Counted from the stretch's first letter, positions 17,307 through 26,120 are shown. The stretch: 64,000 nucleotides of DNA from JBFMAI01 sp040755725 (GCA_040755725.1 JBFMAI010000023.1:124001-188000); one strand, 5' to 3'. Program-made: numbers and translations. Notes: generated from the letters alone by a model not told the origin.

Positions 17307-18188
17307 ATGACCCGAATCCACCCGACCGCGTTCGTCGATCCGCAGGCCGAGCTGGGCCCGACCGTGGAGGTCGGCCCCTTCAGCTACATCGGCCCCGGCG
17401 TGCAGGTCGGCGACGGGTGCGTCCTGGCCCCCCGCGTCACGCTGCTAGGACCGGCCACGTTCGGCCCGCGCAATGTCTTCTACTCCGGCTGCGTCCTGGG
17501 GGCCGCGCCGCAGGACCTCAAGTACAAGGGCGGTCCGACGCGCCTGGAGGTCGGCGCCGACAACGTCTTCCGCGAGCACGTCACCGTCCATCGCGGCACC
17601 GAACTCGACCGCCAGAGCGCTGGCGTCACGCGGATCGGCGACCACAACCTGCTCATGGTCGGCGTCCACGTCGCCCATGACGCCGACCTCGGCGACCACA
17701 TCATCATCGCCAACGCCGTGCAGCTCGCCGGCCACGTTCGCCTCGAAGATTACGTGGTCGTCGGCGGCGCCTCCGCCATGCACCACTTCGTCACCGTCGG
17801 CCGCAACGCCTACGTCGCCGGCATGACCCGCATCACGCACGATGTGCCGCCCTACATGAAAGTCCTCGGCTACGACCAGGCGGTGCGCGGCGTGAATATC
17901 GAGGGACTGCGACGTTGGCGCGTGCCCGAGGAGTCCATCGCCAAGATCAAGGAGGCCGCCCGTCTGTTGTACGCCCGGCGCGGCGAGCGTTCGCCGTTGC
18001 GGACCAGCGAGGCCCTGGGGTTAATTGAGGCCAATGGCCTGATCGACGACGAACACGTGCGTTACCTGGTCGCTTTTCTGCGCCGCAAGATCGAAGTCGG
18101 CATCTTCGGCCGCGTCCGCGAGCACCACCGCCAGGACACCGACGCCGATCGGGCGGCGTTTTACGGCGCCGGCGACGCCCGAAAGTGA
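17307..18188 (+). CDS. lpxA: UDP-N-acetylglucosamine O-acyltransferase
   Basis: A 293-residue enzyme of the first step of lipid A synthesis. MTRIHPTAFVDPQAELGPTV opens a left-handed beta helix of hexapeptide repeats. The catalytic histidine lies in HVAHDADLGD, and the C-terminal helical domain starts near the sequence NIEGLRRW, typical of LpxA. The ATG at 17307 gives the canonical N terminus; an in-frame ATG at 17280 overlaps lpxC/fabZ and adds nine residues. It is the last gene of the operon. A run of about 140 bp without a gene separates it from the sigma factor. Confidence 0.94.
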   Translation: MTRIHPTAFVDPQAELGPTVEVGPFSYIGPGVQVGDGCVLAPRVTLLGPATFGPRNVFYSGCVLGAAPQDLKYKGGPTRLEVGADNVFREHVTVHRGTELDRQSAGVTRIGDHNLLMVGVHVAHDADLGDHIIIANAVQLAGHVRLEDYVVVGGASAMHHFVTVGRNAYVAGMTRITHDVPPYMKVLGYDQAVRGVNIEGLRRWRVPEESIAKIKEAARLLYARRGERSPLRTSEALGLIEANGLIDDEHVRYLVAFLRRKIEVGIFGRVREHHRQDTDADRAAFYGAGDARK

Positions 18189-18327
18189 CCCCACCGCCCG
18201 TGCCGGCGCTGGGCCGCTCGGCTTCGGTCGTCCCCGCGAGCCCTCCGCCGATAATGTCGGCCGCCGCGCCGGCCGGGGGCCTGCAATCGGGAGCTTCGGT
18301 CGCCGTTTAGCTTTACGCGAGGACCCC

Positions 18328-18885
18328 GTGGACGTCGCCGGCTTGGACGATCTCCTCCGCCGCGCCCGTCGGCGCGACCCGGACGCTCTGTCCCGGCTGG
18401 TGGAACTGTACAGCGAGCGCGTATTCGGACTGCTGTACCGGCTCACCGGGTCGCGCGAAGCCGCCGAAGACCTGCTTCAGGAGACGTTCCTGCGGGTCGT
18501 ACGGTCGATTGAAGACTATGAGCACACCGGCCGGTTCGAGTCGTGGCTGTTCCGCATCGCGGCCAACCTGGCCCGGGACCGGGCGCGTCGGCACGATCGG
18601 CCGCCGGTGGCAAGTATTGACGAGGTGGACGTGGACGCCGGCCGACGCGTGCCCGCCGGCGACGACCCGGTCGCACATGTCGCGGATGGGGACGAGCGCC
18701 GCCGCCTGGAGGCGGCCCTGGCTCGACTGCCGGACTTGGACCGGGAGATCATCGCCCTGCGGCACTACTCGGAGCTGCCGTTCCGAGAGATCGCCGAAAT
18801 GCTCGGCGTGCCGCTGGGAACGGCGCTGGCCCGGGCCCACCGTGCGCTGGTTCGTCTGCGCCGCGAGCTCGGCGAGGAGTCGTAG
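18328..18885 (+). CDS. ECF RNA polymerase sigma factor (RpoE-like)
   Basis: A 185-residue sigma-70 family protein with the two ECF domains. Region 2 has the helix LYRLTGSREAAEDLLQETF and FESWLFRIAANLARDRAR. Region 4 has the helix-turn-helix LPFREIAEMLGVPLGTALAR. The start is GTG 18328 with GAGGA upstream. The next gene begins 3 bp after the stop and encodes a single-pass membrane protein, the usual place for an anti-sigma factor. A third gene encodes an exported coiled-coil protein. The trio probably forms an envelope-stress circuit; the stimulus is not known. Confidence 0.92.
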   Translation: MDVAGLDDLLRRARRRDPDALSRLVELYSERVFGLLYRLTGSREAAEDLLQETFLRVVRSIEDYEHTGRFESWLFRIAANLARDRARRHDRPPVASIDEVDVDAGRRVPAGDDPVAHVADGDERRRLEAALARLPDLDREIIALRHYSELPFREIAEMLGVPLGTALARAHRALVRLRRELGEES

Positions 18886-18888
18886 ACC

Positions 18889-19299
18889 GTGACCGAGGCG
18901 TTGGACAATCTGGAGCGGCAGGTGGAGCGGGAGATGGGCTTGCTCCATGCACTCGGCGCCACGCCGTTGCGGGCGGAATGCCTCGCCGCGGTCCAGGCGG
19001 CGGTGGCGGCGGAGGTGGCGCGCCAGCGTCGTCAGCGGGATCTGTGGCGGGCGCTGCGCGGACCGCTGGGAGCAGCGGCGGCGTTGCTGTTGGCCTTTGG
19101 CTGGGCGTCGTCACTTCCCCCGACTTCGCGGACGGATCCCGAGACGTGGTTGCAGGACTGGGGCACCGCCCTGGACGCGTCCCGCAGCCGGCTGTCCAAT
19201 GCCGTCGAGGAAGGCTGGACGCGCGGTGCCGCGGACAGCGAGCTCGATGATCTGTTCCGCAGCCTGGACGATACGTTGACTCGTTTCGAGTCGCTGTAA
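18889..19299 (+). CDS. Single-pass membrane protein, putative anti-sigma factor
   Basis: A 136-residue protein: a cytoplasmic helical N terminus of about 55 residues, one transmembrane segment (LRGPLGAAAALLLAFGWASS, about 57-76), and a periplasmic tail. It has no Zn-binding HxxxCxxC motif, so it is not a canonical ZAS anti-sigma factor. The assignment rests on its position 3 bp after an ECF sigma gene and on its topology. The start is GTG. The downstream exported protein gene begins 16 bp later. Confidence 0.68.
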   Translation: MTEALDNLERQVEREMGLLHALGATPLRAECLAAVQAAVAAEVARQRRQRDLWRALRGPLGAAAALLLAFGWASSLPPTSRTDPETWLQDWGTALDASRSRLSNAVEEGWTRGAADSELDDLFRSLDDTLTRFESL

Positions 19300-19315
19300 T
19301 CGGAGTGGCACAAGC

Positions 19316-20266
19316 GTGGGCACAACACGTACCCGACATCTTGGCCGGCTGGCACTGACGGCGGCGCTGCTGCTCGCGCTGCCCGCCTGGGGGCAGGCCC
19401 CCGCGGGAGAGCGGCGCGGGCGGCGTCCGCCTCCTCCGCCGCCACCCGAAGGCACCGCGGCCACCCAACCGGCCCCCGACGGGCGTCCGCTGTGGGGCCA
19501 GGGGCCGCCCAGCCCCGGTCACCGCGGTCCCGGATGGGAATTGGGACGGCACCTGTTTCGCCTTTTGCCGGAAGACCGGCGCCCCCTGGCCCCCGGCGAA
19601 GACGAGGAGCTGCTGGCGTTCGTGCGCCAGCACATGCCGCGACTGGCCGAGGCGCTGGAGCGCCTGCGCGAGCGGGACCCGGACCGGTTTCGTGCCCGCC
19701 TGAGCGAACAGGCCCCGCGTCTGCGCCACCTGCGTCGCATCCATGAACTCAGCCCGCGCCTGTCGGAGATCGTCCGACAACACGCGGAGAACATGCTCCA
19801 AGTCCATCGGACACTGCGGTCGCTTCGCAATGTGGCCCCTACCACGGCCGAGGCGGCGCTCCTGGAACAGCAGGCGCGGCAACGGCTCACGGACGCCGTA
19901 CGGCTGGAGATCGAAGCCCTGTCCGTCATGGCCGCCGCGCTGGAACAGCACCAGGCCGAGCGCGTGGCGGAACGGACCGCGAGTTGGCTGGCCGACGACG
20001 CCGATCTGACCGACGCCCCGGACGAAGCCCGGACGGCGGTGGCGGCCTACCGTGGGGCGGGCACCGACGTAGCCCGCGACGCAGCGCGTGTTACACTGGA
20101 ACAAGCCGCAACCGCCCAGGTCGCGAATGAAATCGCCGGCTTGCGCGGCCAAGCCCAGCGGATGGAAACGAACGTCCCCGCCGAGGTCGATCGTCGCCTG
20201 ACTGAGCTGCGCGAGCCCCGGCCACCCCGCACGAGGGAGCGCGGCCGGTTCAGCGCTCCGCAGTGA
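19316..20266 (+). CDS. Exported Pro-rich, helical protein in sigma-factor operon
   Basis: A 316-residue protein with signal peptide LALTAALLLALPAWGQ, a Pro-rich stretch and then long charged helices (EDEELLAFVRQHMPRLAEAL; RLRHLRRIHELSPRLSEIVR) likely to form coiled coils. No enzyme motif was seen. Small exported helical proteins encoded with ECF sigma genes can act as Spy/CpxP-like stress sensors, and this is the most likely analogy, but it is inference. The start is GTG with GGAG upstream. It is the last gene of the ECF operon and converges on the selenoprotein gene. Confidence 0.7.
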   Translation: MGTTRTRHLGRLALTAALLLALPAWGQAPAGERRGRRPPPPPPPEGTAATQPAPDGRPLWGQGPPSPGHRGPGWELGRHLFRLLPEDRRPLAPGEDEELLAFVRQHMPRLAEALERLRERDPDRFRARLSEQAPRLRHLRRIHELSPRLSEIVRQHAENMLQVHRTLRSLRNVAPTTAEAALLEQQARQRLTDAVRLEIEALSVMAAALEQHQAERVAERTASWLADDADLTDAPDEARTAVAAYRGAGTDVARDAARVTLEQAATAQVANEIAGLRGQAQRMETNVPAEVDRRLTELREPRPPRTRERGRFSAPQ

Positions 20267-20317
20267 CCGGTTTCCCAGGCCGTCCGTACGGGCATTCCGG
20301 GACGCGAGAAACCGGAC

Positions 20318-20376
20318 GGGAGGGCGAACCTCGCGGCGAGCCGCGGCTCGGCCGTCCCGGCGCGCCGGGATCGCCC
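20318..20376. repeat. Family B repeat between convergent genes
   Basis: Contains GGGAGGGCGA, the palindrome GCGAGCCGCGGCTCGGC and the 16-mer TCCCGGCGCGCCGGGA (20355-20370). It lies between the ECF operon end (20266) and the selenoprotein gene end (20406) on the other strand. Confidence 0.65.
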
Positions 20377-20405
20377 ATCGGTGTCGCCCGATCGTAAAGG
20401 CCGGT

Positions 20406-20645
20406 TCAGCGGGCCTTGGCGCCGGCGAGCGGAGTCAGTGCGTTGAGGACTTCCGCGTCTTCCGGGAACCGCCCGACCTCGTGCTTGCTGAAGATCATCT
20501 TCCCATCGACCTTCACGTCGAAGATGCCGCCCGCGCCGGCGATCAGCTTCGGCTCCACCTTGAAGGTCTTCTTGATCGCGGCCGCCAAACTGGTGGCCCG
20601 GGGAAGGTAGTTTCACTGCTGGCAGTACGTGATCGTGATGTTCAT
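20406..20645 (-). CDS. Rdx/SelW-family selenoprotein (UGA read as Sec)
   Basis: Read through one in-frame TGA, the frame from ATG 20643-20645 gives a 79-residue protein starting MNITITYCQQ, then U, then NYLPRATSLAAAI. The CxxU motif (Cys8, Sec11) followed by NYLPRA is the redox motif of the Rdx family (SelW/SelT/SelH/Rdx12). The rest (GAGGIFDVKVDGKMIFSKHE, then GRFPEDAEVL) matches the family core. GGAG lies 7 nt upstream of the ATG. A short hairpin just after the TGA (20580-20598) could be a bacterial SECIS. Stopping at the TGA would leave a 10-residue peptide, and starting after it (TTG 20588) would lose the active site. selA, selB, selC and selD are not in the window. The protein is probably a thioredoxin-like redox protein of the cytoplasm. 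Confidence 0.85.
20580..20598 (-). promoter_or_regulatory. Candidate bacterial SECIS hairpin
   Basis: On the minus strand, GGCCACC pairs with GGCGGCC around the loop AGTTT (six pairs and one A-C mismatch). The loop G and U lie 23 and 24 nt after the TGA, inside the usual window for bacterial SECIS elements, which need a GU in the apical loop. The hairpin falls in coding sequence, as expected for bacteria. It was folded by eye only. Confidence 0.5.
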
Positions 20646-20834
20646 CGTGTCACTCCGCGCAAACGCGCCAACCTGCATAGATCATCGGATAGTAGGCCGC
20701 GCGCCAACATCCGGCAACGTGAGCTTCCCGCGCCCGTGCCCGGCGCGCGAGCGACCATCGGAACCCCAATGGTGCCAGTCTGCGGGTCGGCCCGCCGCGG
20801 CCGGGCGCGGCCGCGCCGCGGACCACCGCCGCAC

Positions 20835-22754
20835 TCACACCTCGTCCGGCCCAAAGGGAATCCACACGGTGAACGTGCTGCCCTGGCCGGGGCGGGACTG
20901 CACGTCGATCTTGCCGCCGTGGGCCGTCACGATGTGGTTGACGATGGCCAGGCCCAATCCCGCGCCGCGCTGTTGGCGGACCCGCGTATCGTCGGCGCGG
21001 AAGAAGCTCTCGCCGAGTCGCCGGAGTTGACCGGCATCCATGCCGATCCCGTGGTCCTCCACCGTTATCAGCAGCACGAACCCCTCCCGCCGGACCGCCA
21101 GCCGCGCATACTTCCCCTGCCCGGCGTAGCGATGCGCATTCTGGAGGAGATTCACGATGACCTGGTGCAGGGCCTGGGCATCGGCACGGATCACGGGCAG
21201 ATGGGGCGCAATATCGAGGTGCCGCTCGAAACCCTCCTCCGCAAACCGCGGCTCAAACAGCGCCCACGCCTCCCGCGCGACCTGCCCCACGTCGCACATG
21301 CCGAACTCGTACTTCTTCCGCCCCGACTCGATCCGCCCCAGGTCGAGGATGTTGTCCAGCAAGACGGTCAGCCGCTCCGCCTCCCGCGTGATCGTCTCGT
21401 GATACGCCTGCACCCGCTGCGGATCGCGCACCCGCTGCGCCGTCAACGTCTCCGAGAGCAGCCGGATCAGCGCCAGCGGCGTCTTCAGCTCGTGGCTCAC
21501 GTCCGCTACGAAGCGTCCCTGCAACCGGGCCAGCTCCCGTTGCCGCGCCACCGCCCCCAACATCATCCACAGCACCAACCCCCAGCCGCCGGCGGCCCCC
21601 AACGCCGCCGCCAACACCAGTCCCCACTGACGGCGGGCGACCACCTCCAGACGGGCCGTCGTGGCGGCGCTGGGAACAAGCACGGCGTCGCCGAACAGCG
21701 GCCCGAGCTCGGCCAGCACGATCGATCTCGGCGCCGGTATCGCCGCGGCCAGTTGCCACGTCGCGTCGGCCTCCGGCCAGTACCTTCGCCACAACTCGTC
21801 GGCGGGGCACACCACGGCGACGCGCGGCCCGGACGGCCGCGTGCGACCAAACACCACGAGGGGGTGTCCAGCCGTGCTGCCAAGGACCGAAACTTCCGGC
21901 TCGTCGGCCACTGGGCCGCCCTCGGTCAAGAGCGGCCGCGCGATCAGCGCGTCCACCGCCGCCGCCCGGCGCTCGGCCAAGTCACGCAACTCGCGTAGCG
22001 CCGCCTCCAGTGGGTCGTCGTGCGTCACGGCCAAGGCCGAGACCCGGGCCGCCAACGGCTCGACCTCCTTCCGCGACACCGCCGCGGCGGGCTGTGCGCG
22101 AAGCTGGTTCATCAACCCTTCCAGCGTCGCTCGCGCCCGCTCCAAGTCCCCCGCCGCCTCAAACGACTCCACGCGCGCGATCTCGGCCTGAAAGGCCAGG
22201 GCGGCGAGCCGCGGGTTGGAGCGCAGAAGCTGCGCGGCGTCGGCAAGGATCCGGGCCGCCGCCAGCGGATGACCGAGTTGTTGCTCGCAGGCGGCGATCG
22301 CCAGGAGTGTTCCGGCCTGTACGACGGGATCGGGGCTGGACGGCCGTTGCTGCAGGTCCTGAAGCCGCGACAACAGATCGCGGTGGGACCCCGGTTGCGT
22401 GTCCGGCGCGGGCAAAGGCGCTTCCAGGGGGGTCCGCGGGAAGACCGCCGTGTTTCCATCCGTCGTCACCGCACACAGCCACCAGCGCGTCTGCGCCGCG
22501 GCCCAGGCGTCCACGTCGCCGGCCCCCCCGGCCTCCCAAGCCCGCCCGATGGTCTCGAGGGCGCGCTCCACGTCGCCGAGCAACGCGGCGCGGCGTTGGG
22601 CCGCTTGGGCCGCGGCCAGCGCGCGCAGGTCCGCTAGCTCCCGCTCGCGCAAGGCACGCCCTTGTCGGGCCACCGCCCACACCGTGAGCCCGGTGAGGCC
22701 GAGACTGATGAACACCGGGATCGTGACCCAGAGCCGTTGAATGCCGGGCCGCAC
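20835..22754 (-). CDS. Sensor histidine kinase
   Basis: A 639-residue membrane kinase. One transmembrane helix lies near residues 8-28 (WVTIPVFISLGLTGLTVWAV). A large periplasmic sensor domain of about 350 residues follows, then a second helix (LAAALGAAGGWGLVLWMMLG). The HisKA phosphorylation motif is FVADVSHELKTPLALIR. The ATP-binding domain has the N box HQVIVNLLQNAHRYA, the G1 box EDHGIGM and the G2 box GAGLGLAIVNHIV. No response regulator gene is adjacent, so it is an orphan here. The GTG start is 4 bp after the stop of the AsmA-like gene, so the pair is co-transcribed and the signal may concern the envelope. Confidence 0.92.
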   Translation of the reverse strand: MRPGIQRLWVTIPVFISLGLTGLTVWAVARQGRALRERELADLRALAAAQAAQRRAALLGDVERALETIGRAWEAGGAGDVDAWAAAQTRWWLCAVTTDGNTAVFPRTPLEAPLPAPDTQPGSHRDLLSRLQDLQQRPSSPDPVVQAGTLLAIAACEQQLGHPLAAARILADAAQLLRSNPRLAALAFQAEIARVESFEAAGDLERARATLEGLMNQLRAQPAAAVSRKEVEPLAARVSALAVTHDDPLEAALRELRDLAERRAAAVDALIARPLLTEGGPVADEPEVSVLGSTAGHPLVVFGRTRPSGPRVAVVCPADELWRRYWPEADATWQLAAAIPAPRSIVLAELGPLFGDAVLVPSAATTARLEVVARRQWGLVLAAALGAAGGWGLVLWMMLGAVARQRELARLQGRFVADVSHELKTPLALIRLLSETLTAQRVRDPQRVQAYHETITREAERLTVLLDNILDLGRIESGRKKYEFGMCDVGQVAREAWALFEPRFAEEGFERHLDIAPHLPVIRADAQALHQVIVNLLQNAHRYAGQGKYARLAVRREGFVLLITVEDHGIGMDAGQLRRLGESFFRADDTRVRQQRGAGLGLAIVNHIVTAHGGKIDVQSRPGQGSTFTVWIPFGPDEV

Positions 22755-22758
22755 CGCG

Positions 22759-24345
22759 CTACTCCCGCCGACCAGGCCGTGACGCTGGGGACCCGACGCC
22801 GCTACCCCGCCCGGGGGCCGACAACGCGCGCCACGCCTCGGCGGGCGTGAGCGAGCGCAAGCGCGCCGCGGCCTCGGCGGTCAGCCGGGCCCGGACCTGG
22901 TCGAGCCACGGCGTCAACGGCACCGGCTCCGACGGCTCCATGACGACCGGTATCTCCTGGTCCGCCATCACGATGCTCAGAATGGCCTTCTGCCGCGGGC
23001 CGTGGGTGCCCAGGACGTAAAGCACCTCGTCCCGCACTTCCAGCCGCAGGCCAAGTCGAGCGTAGCGGAACCGTTCCGGCAGGAAATCGGGCAGGCTGAC
23101 GCCGAGCGTGCGCCGCAGCATCTCCGACAGAAACTCGCGGTCAATCCAGTTGCCGTCGGCGGCATCGGGCGGCACGTCGATCTCGACATCGAGCGCGGCG
23201 AGGCGGTTGCTGACGATGTTCAGGTTCTCAATGCTCAGCCTGGCGCGTCCCGTCATTCGCCCGCGGCCGAGGGTGCGAGCCAGCGCCTCCAGCTCGATCC
23301 CGTCGCAGTGCCCGTTGACGACCAGTCGCTCGATGCCGTCGGCCGACAGCTCCGCCGTTTGAACATCGAGCGTTACCTGCCCTTCGGCCTCACCCATCCC
23401 CCAAGGCTCCAGGACGTCGCCCAGCACAACGCCTTTGAACACTCCCCGAAATCGCGCCCGGATCGGGACGCCATTCTCAACGGTCAGCTCCGCTAGCTCC
23501 AATTCCGGGGCAACCCCCCGCCAAGGCTCGTCGAACAAGGCGGCCGTACATTCGGCTAGGCGGATGTCGAACGCCTTGCCACTGAGGGAGAGGGAATGTC
23601 CGGCATCCGATTCGCGGTAAACCAAACTGCCACTGAAGGTTCCGGAACGGACCCCCCAGCCGACCAGCGCATCAATACCGGCAATCGCCAGCGGCAGTTC
23701 CGGCACATGGATGTCAACCCGATCGAGGCGGATGCCGGTCACCTGGGGAGAAAACTCGGCCGACAGCGTCACCGGCTTCTCCGCGGCGAACCCGTTCAAA
23801 CGCTGGCACGTCATCGCGGCGCGACCGATGTTCGGCTCATCGAACAGCACGACGCCACTCGCATCGTCCAGCACCAGGCGGAAGCGTTCACGATCGAAGG
23901 CGACATCCATGCCGCTGAATACGACGCGCCGTGGCCCGGAGGGGCCGAAACCCGGCCGCAGCCCCGATTCCAGCACGTCGCGATAATCCTCCCTCAGCCA
24001 AGTCCGCGTCGATATTTCGCAACGTCCACCCTGCAAGTCGAGCTCGAACGCCTCGGGATCACGTGCGTCGGGGGTATGCGTGAGGACCGCCCGGTCACAG
24101 AACGCGGCCTCCCCACGTCGCCCCGGCAACCAGACCCGCACCGCTTGGAACTCGCGCGCCTGCCGGGACCGCGGCACCACGCGTCCGATAGCCGTGGGCA
24201 GGTCCAGATGGGCCGACAGGAGGTCCGCGCAGTGCGCCCGGTACCACGCGCTGCGCAGGTACCACGCATAACCCCCCGTGGTGAGCAGCGAGCCGCCGGT
24301 CATCACCGCCAGCAGCGCCAGGGACGCGATGCGCACGCGAGACAT
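22759..24345 (-). CDS. AsmA-like envelope protein
   Basis: A 528-residue protein with one N-terminal transmembrane helix (IASLALLAVMTGGSLLTTGG) and a long periplasmic beta-rich region, typical of the AsmA/TamB-like superfamily thought to carry phospholipids to the outer membrane. Segments such as LELAELTVENGVPIRARFRG and MTGRARLSIENLNIVSNRLA show the alternating pattern. Homology is judged by pattern only and no signature motif is certain. The ATG 24343-24345 is the first start with a signal anchor; the frame stays open far upstream antisense to the next genes, which is ignored. It is 4 bp from the kinase start. Confidence 0.68.
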   Translation of the reverse strand: MSRVRIASLALLAVMTGGSLLTTGGYAWYLRSAWYRAHCADLLSAHLDLPTAIGRVVPRSRQAREFQAVRVWLPGRRGEAAFCDRAVLTHTPDARDPEAFELDLQGGRCEISTRTWLREDYRDVLESGLRPGFGPSGPRRVVFSGMDVAFDRERFRLVLDDASGVVLFDEPNIGRAAMTCQRLNGFAAEKPVTLSAEFSPQVTGIRLDRVDIHVPELPLAIAGIDALVGWGVRSGTFSGSLVYRESDAGHSLSLSGKAFDIRLAECTAALFDEPWRGVAPELELAELTVENGVPIRARFRGVFKGVVLGDVLEPWGMGEAEGQVTLDVQTAELSADGIERLVVNGHCDGIELEALARTLGRGRMTGRARLSIENLNIVSNRLAALDVEIDVPPDAADGNWIDREFLSEMLRRTLGVSLPDFLPERFRYARLGLRLEVRDEVLYVLGTHGPRQKAILSIVMADQEIPVVMEPSEPVPLTPWLDQVRARLTAEAAARLRSLTPAEAWRALSAPGRGSGVGSPASRPGRRE

Positions 24346-24507
24346 GGTTCGGATTCTAACGCCGGATGGGGCCCCCCGCGGCGCGCGGGCTTCAGTCCGG
24401 TCCGACCGGACGCCGATTTTATGGGCAGCGGCCCGCCCCGATCGTCGGCGATCCGCCGGTGGGGCGGAGTTCCGGCGTGGGCCGGCCCGGGCCGGCAGGA
24501 GTCTGAC

Positions 24508-24990
24508 ATGAGGCGTCTTGTGCTGTGCACCATCGCCGCGTGCATCGCCTGCGGAGCGTGTCAACAACCGATCTCGCGACTCAACGCGCCGCCGCACGGC
24601 GCCACCGAGAAGCCCAGCGAGCTGCAAGCGCAATACGCCCACATGGTGGACAACGCGCTGCTGGCGGACATGACCGTGTCGGACGTGCACTTCGTTCCGC
24701 ATCGGACGATGCTCAACTCGCTCGGTGAGGAACGGTTGGCGCGGCTGGCCTCGTTGATGGAGGTCTACGGGGGCACGATCCGGTTCAACACGGACGTGAC
24801 GGACGAAGAACTGGTATCCGAGCGGGTCGAGAAGATCCGCACGTTTCTGCGGCAGGCGGGCGTGGACACGAGTCAGCCGATCCTGAAGCGCGACCTGCCC
24901 GGCGGCGCGGGCATGGACGCCCGCGAGGCGATCCTCATCAAGGCCCGCGACTTGGGGCTGTCCAAGAAGAAGAGCGGCGGCGCGGACTAG
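24508..24990 (+). CDS. Small exported protein, possible lipoprotein
   Basis: A 160-residue protein beginning MRRLVLCTIAACIACGACQQ, a Cys-rich signal-like segment in which CGAC or IAAC could serve as a weak lipobox. The mature part contains MTVSDVHFVPHRTMLNSLGE and EELVSERVEKIRTFLRQAGV, which resembles the arrangement of OmpA-like periplasmic domains (beta strand then helix) but lacks a clear peptidoglycan-binding motif. It is probably co-transcribed with the TPR lipoprotein 30 bp downstream. It may belong to a Tad/Flp-type group, in which small OmpA-like lipoproteins and TPR proteins neighbour each other, but no pilus gene is seen here. Confidence 0.68.
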   Translation: MRRLVLCTIAACIACGACQQPISRLNAPPHGATEKPSELQAQYAHMVDNALLADMTVSDVHFVPHRTMLNSLGEERLARLASLMEVYGGTIRFNTDVTDEELVSERVEKIRTFLRQAGVDTSQPILKRDLPGGAGMDAREAILIKARDLGLSKKKSGGAD

Positions 24991-25020
24991 GGGGGCAAGC
25001 GGGGTGACGGGAGTGCGACG

Positions 25021-26109
25021 GTGCGCAAGCTGGTAACGCAAGCCGGTCTGGGAATTGTCGGGGTCGTCCTGTGCGGGTTGTTCGCGTGCATGACGACCGA
25101 GCCGGTCGCCAATCCGGGGGCCCTGCCCACGGCGAAGTCGACGAACGTGGACCCGCGCCTGGACGCGTCCACCTACCTGGCCCACGGCCACCTGCTCGAG
25201 CGGCAGGGCCACTTCGAGAAGGCCGTCGCCCAGTACCGGGAGGCCCTGAAGGTCAACCCCAACCTGGTGGCGGCCCACAACCGGCTCGGCATCACCCTCA
25301 ACAAGCTCGGCCGGCACGCGGAAGCGTCGGCGGAGTTCCGCGCGGCCCTTGAACTCGAGCCCCGGGCCGCCCATCTGTACAACAACCTGGGGTTCAGCCT
25401 GTATCTGGATGGCCACTTCGAGGCCGCTGAACGTGCTCTCGCTCGCGCCACGGAGCTTCAGCCCGACTTCCGCCGCGCCCACATGAACCGCGGGTTGGTC
25501 CTGGCCCGGCTTGAACACTACGACGAAGCTCTGAGCGCTTTCTGCGAGGCGGGTCCGCGTGACGAAGCCTATTACAACCTCGCCGTCGTCCAGACCGAGG
25601 CCGGGAACTATGTCGCGGCCGCCCGCGCCCTCGAACAAGCGCTGACGGTGAATCCGGACTTCGCGGCGGCACGTCAGCAACTGCGCGAGATCGCCCGGTT
25701 GGCGGCTGCCCAAGAGGCCGAACAAGCCGCCTTGGCCGCGGCGGAAGCGGCCGCCGAAACGACCGCAGCGACCGAGTCCGCGGCGGCGGCGTCCCAGCTC
25801 GGCCCGCCCGCACCGGAGCCGACACCCGACGCCATGCCGCCGGTGGCGACCAATGCGCCGACTGGCTCTGCCGGCGCCACGCCGCGCGATGCGGCGGCCA
25901 ACGCCCAGGCTTGGCGCCAGATTCATTACCTGCTGGCCGCGGCGGAACAGATCGTGTGCACACCGCGGCCGCGACCGCTCGTGGACCGTGCCAAGCTGGC
26001 GGCGATGTTCGACGAGTGGATCGTGGCGCTCTGGCAGGAGGCCCCGTGGCAGGAGGACAGCCTAGCGCGGCTGCTCACCGCGCTCAACCGCCCGGCGCAG
26101 CGTCTGTGA
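25021..26109 (+). CDS. TPR-repeat lipoprotein
   Basis: A 362-residue exported protein with signal peptide GLGIVGVVLCGLFAC ending in a lipobox-like LFAC. About five tetratricopeptide repeats cover residues 55-220, with clear units AVAQYREALKVNPNLVAAHN, ASAEFRAALELEPRAAHLYN and AARALEQALTVNPDFAAARQ. A long Ala-rich, low-complexity linker follows, then a short C-terminal domain with RLLTALNRPAQ. TPR proteins are protein-interaction scaffolds; a TadD-like role is possible given the preceding small lipoprotein, but unproven. The start is GTG with GGGAG upstream. Confidence 0.85.
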   Translation: MRKLVTQAGLGIVGVVLCGLFACMTTEPVANPGALPTAKSTNVDPRLDASTYLAHGHLLERQGHFEKAVAQYREALKVNPNLVAAHNRLGITLNKLGRHAEASAEFRAALELEPRAAHLYNNLGFSLYLDGHFEAAERALARATELQPDFRRAHMNRGLVLARLEHYDEALSAFCEAGPRDEAYYNLAVVQTEAGNYVAAARALEQALTVNPDFAAARQQLREIARLAAAQEAEQAALAAAEAAAETTAATESAAAASQLGPPAPEPTPDAMPPVATNAPTGSAGATPRDAAANAQAWRQIHYLLAAAEQIVCTPRPRPLVDRAKLAAMFDEWIVALWQEAPWQEDSLARLLTALNRPAQRL

Positions 26110-26120
26110 ATGGGCGTTGG

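Noticed and set aside
20406..20588. 60-residue protein starting at TTG after the UGA
   Set aside because: It would lack the redox motif; reading through the UGA restores a complete family member with a ribosome binding site.
20481..21998. 505-codon open frame on the plus strand
   Set aside because: Antisense to the selenoprotein and histidine kinase, both with clear motifs.
24346..25926. Upstream extension of the AsmA-like frame to 1055 codons
   Set aside because: The extension lies antisense to a lipoprotein and a TPR gene and has no domain character.
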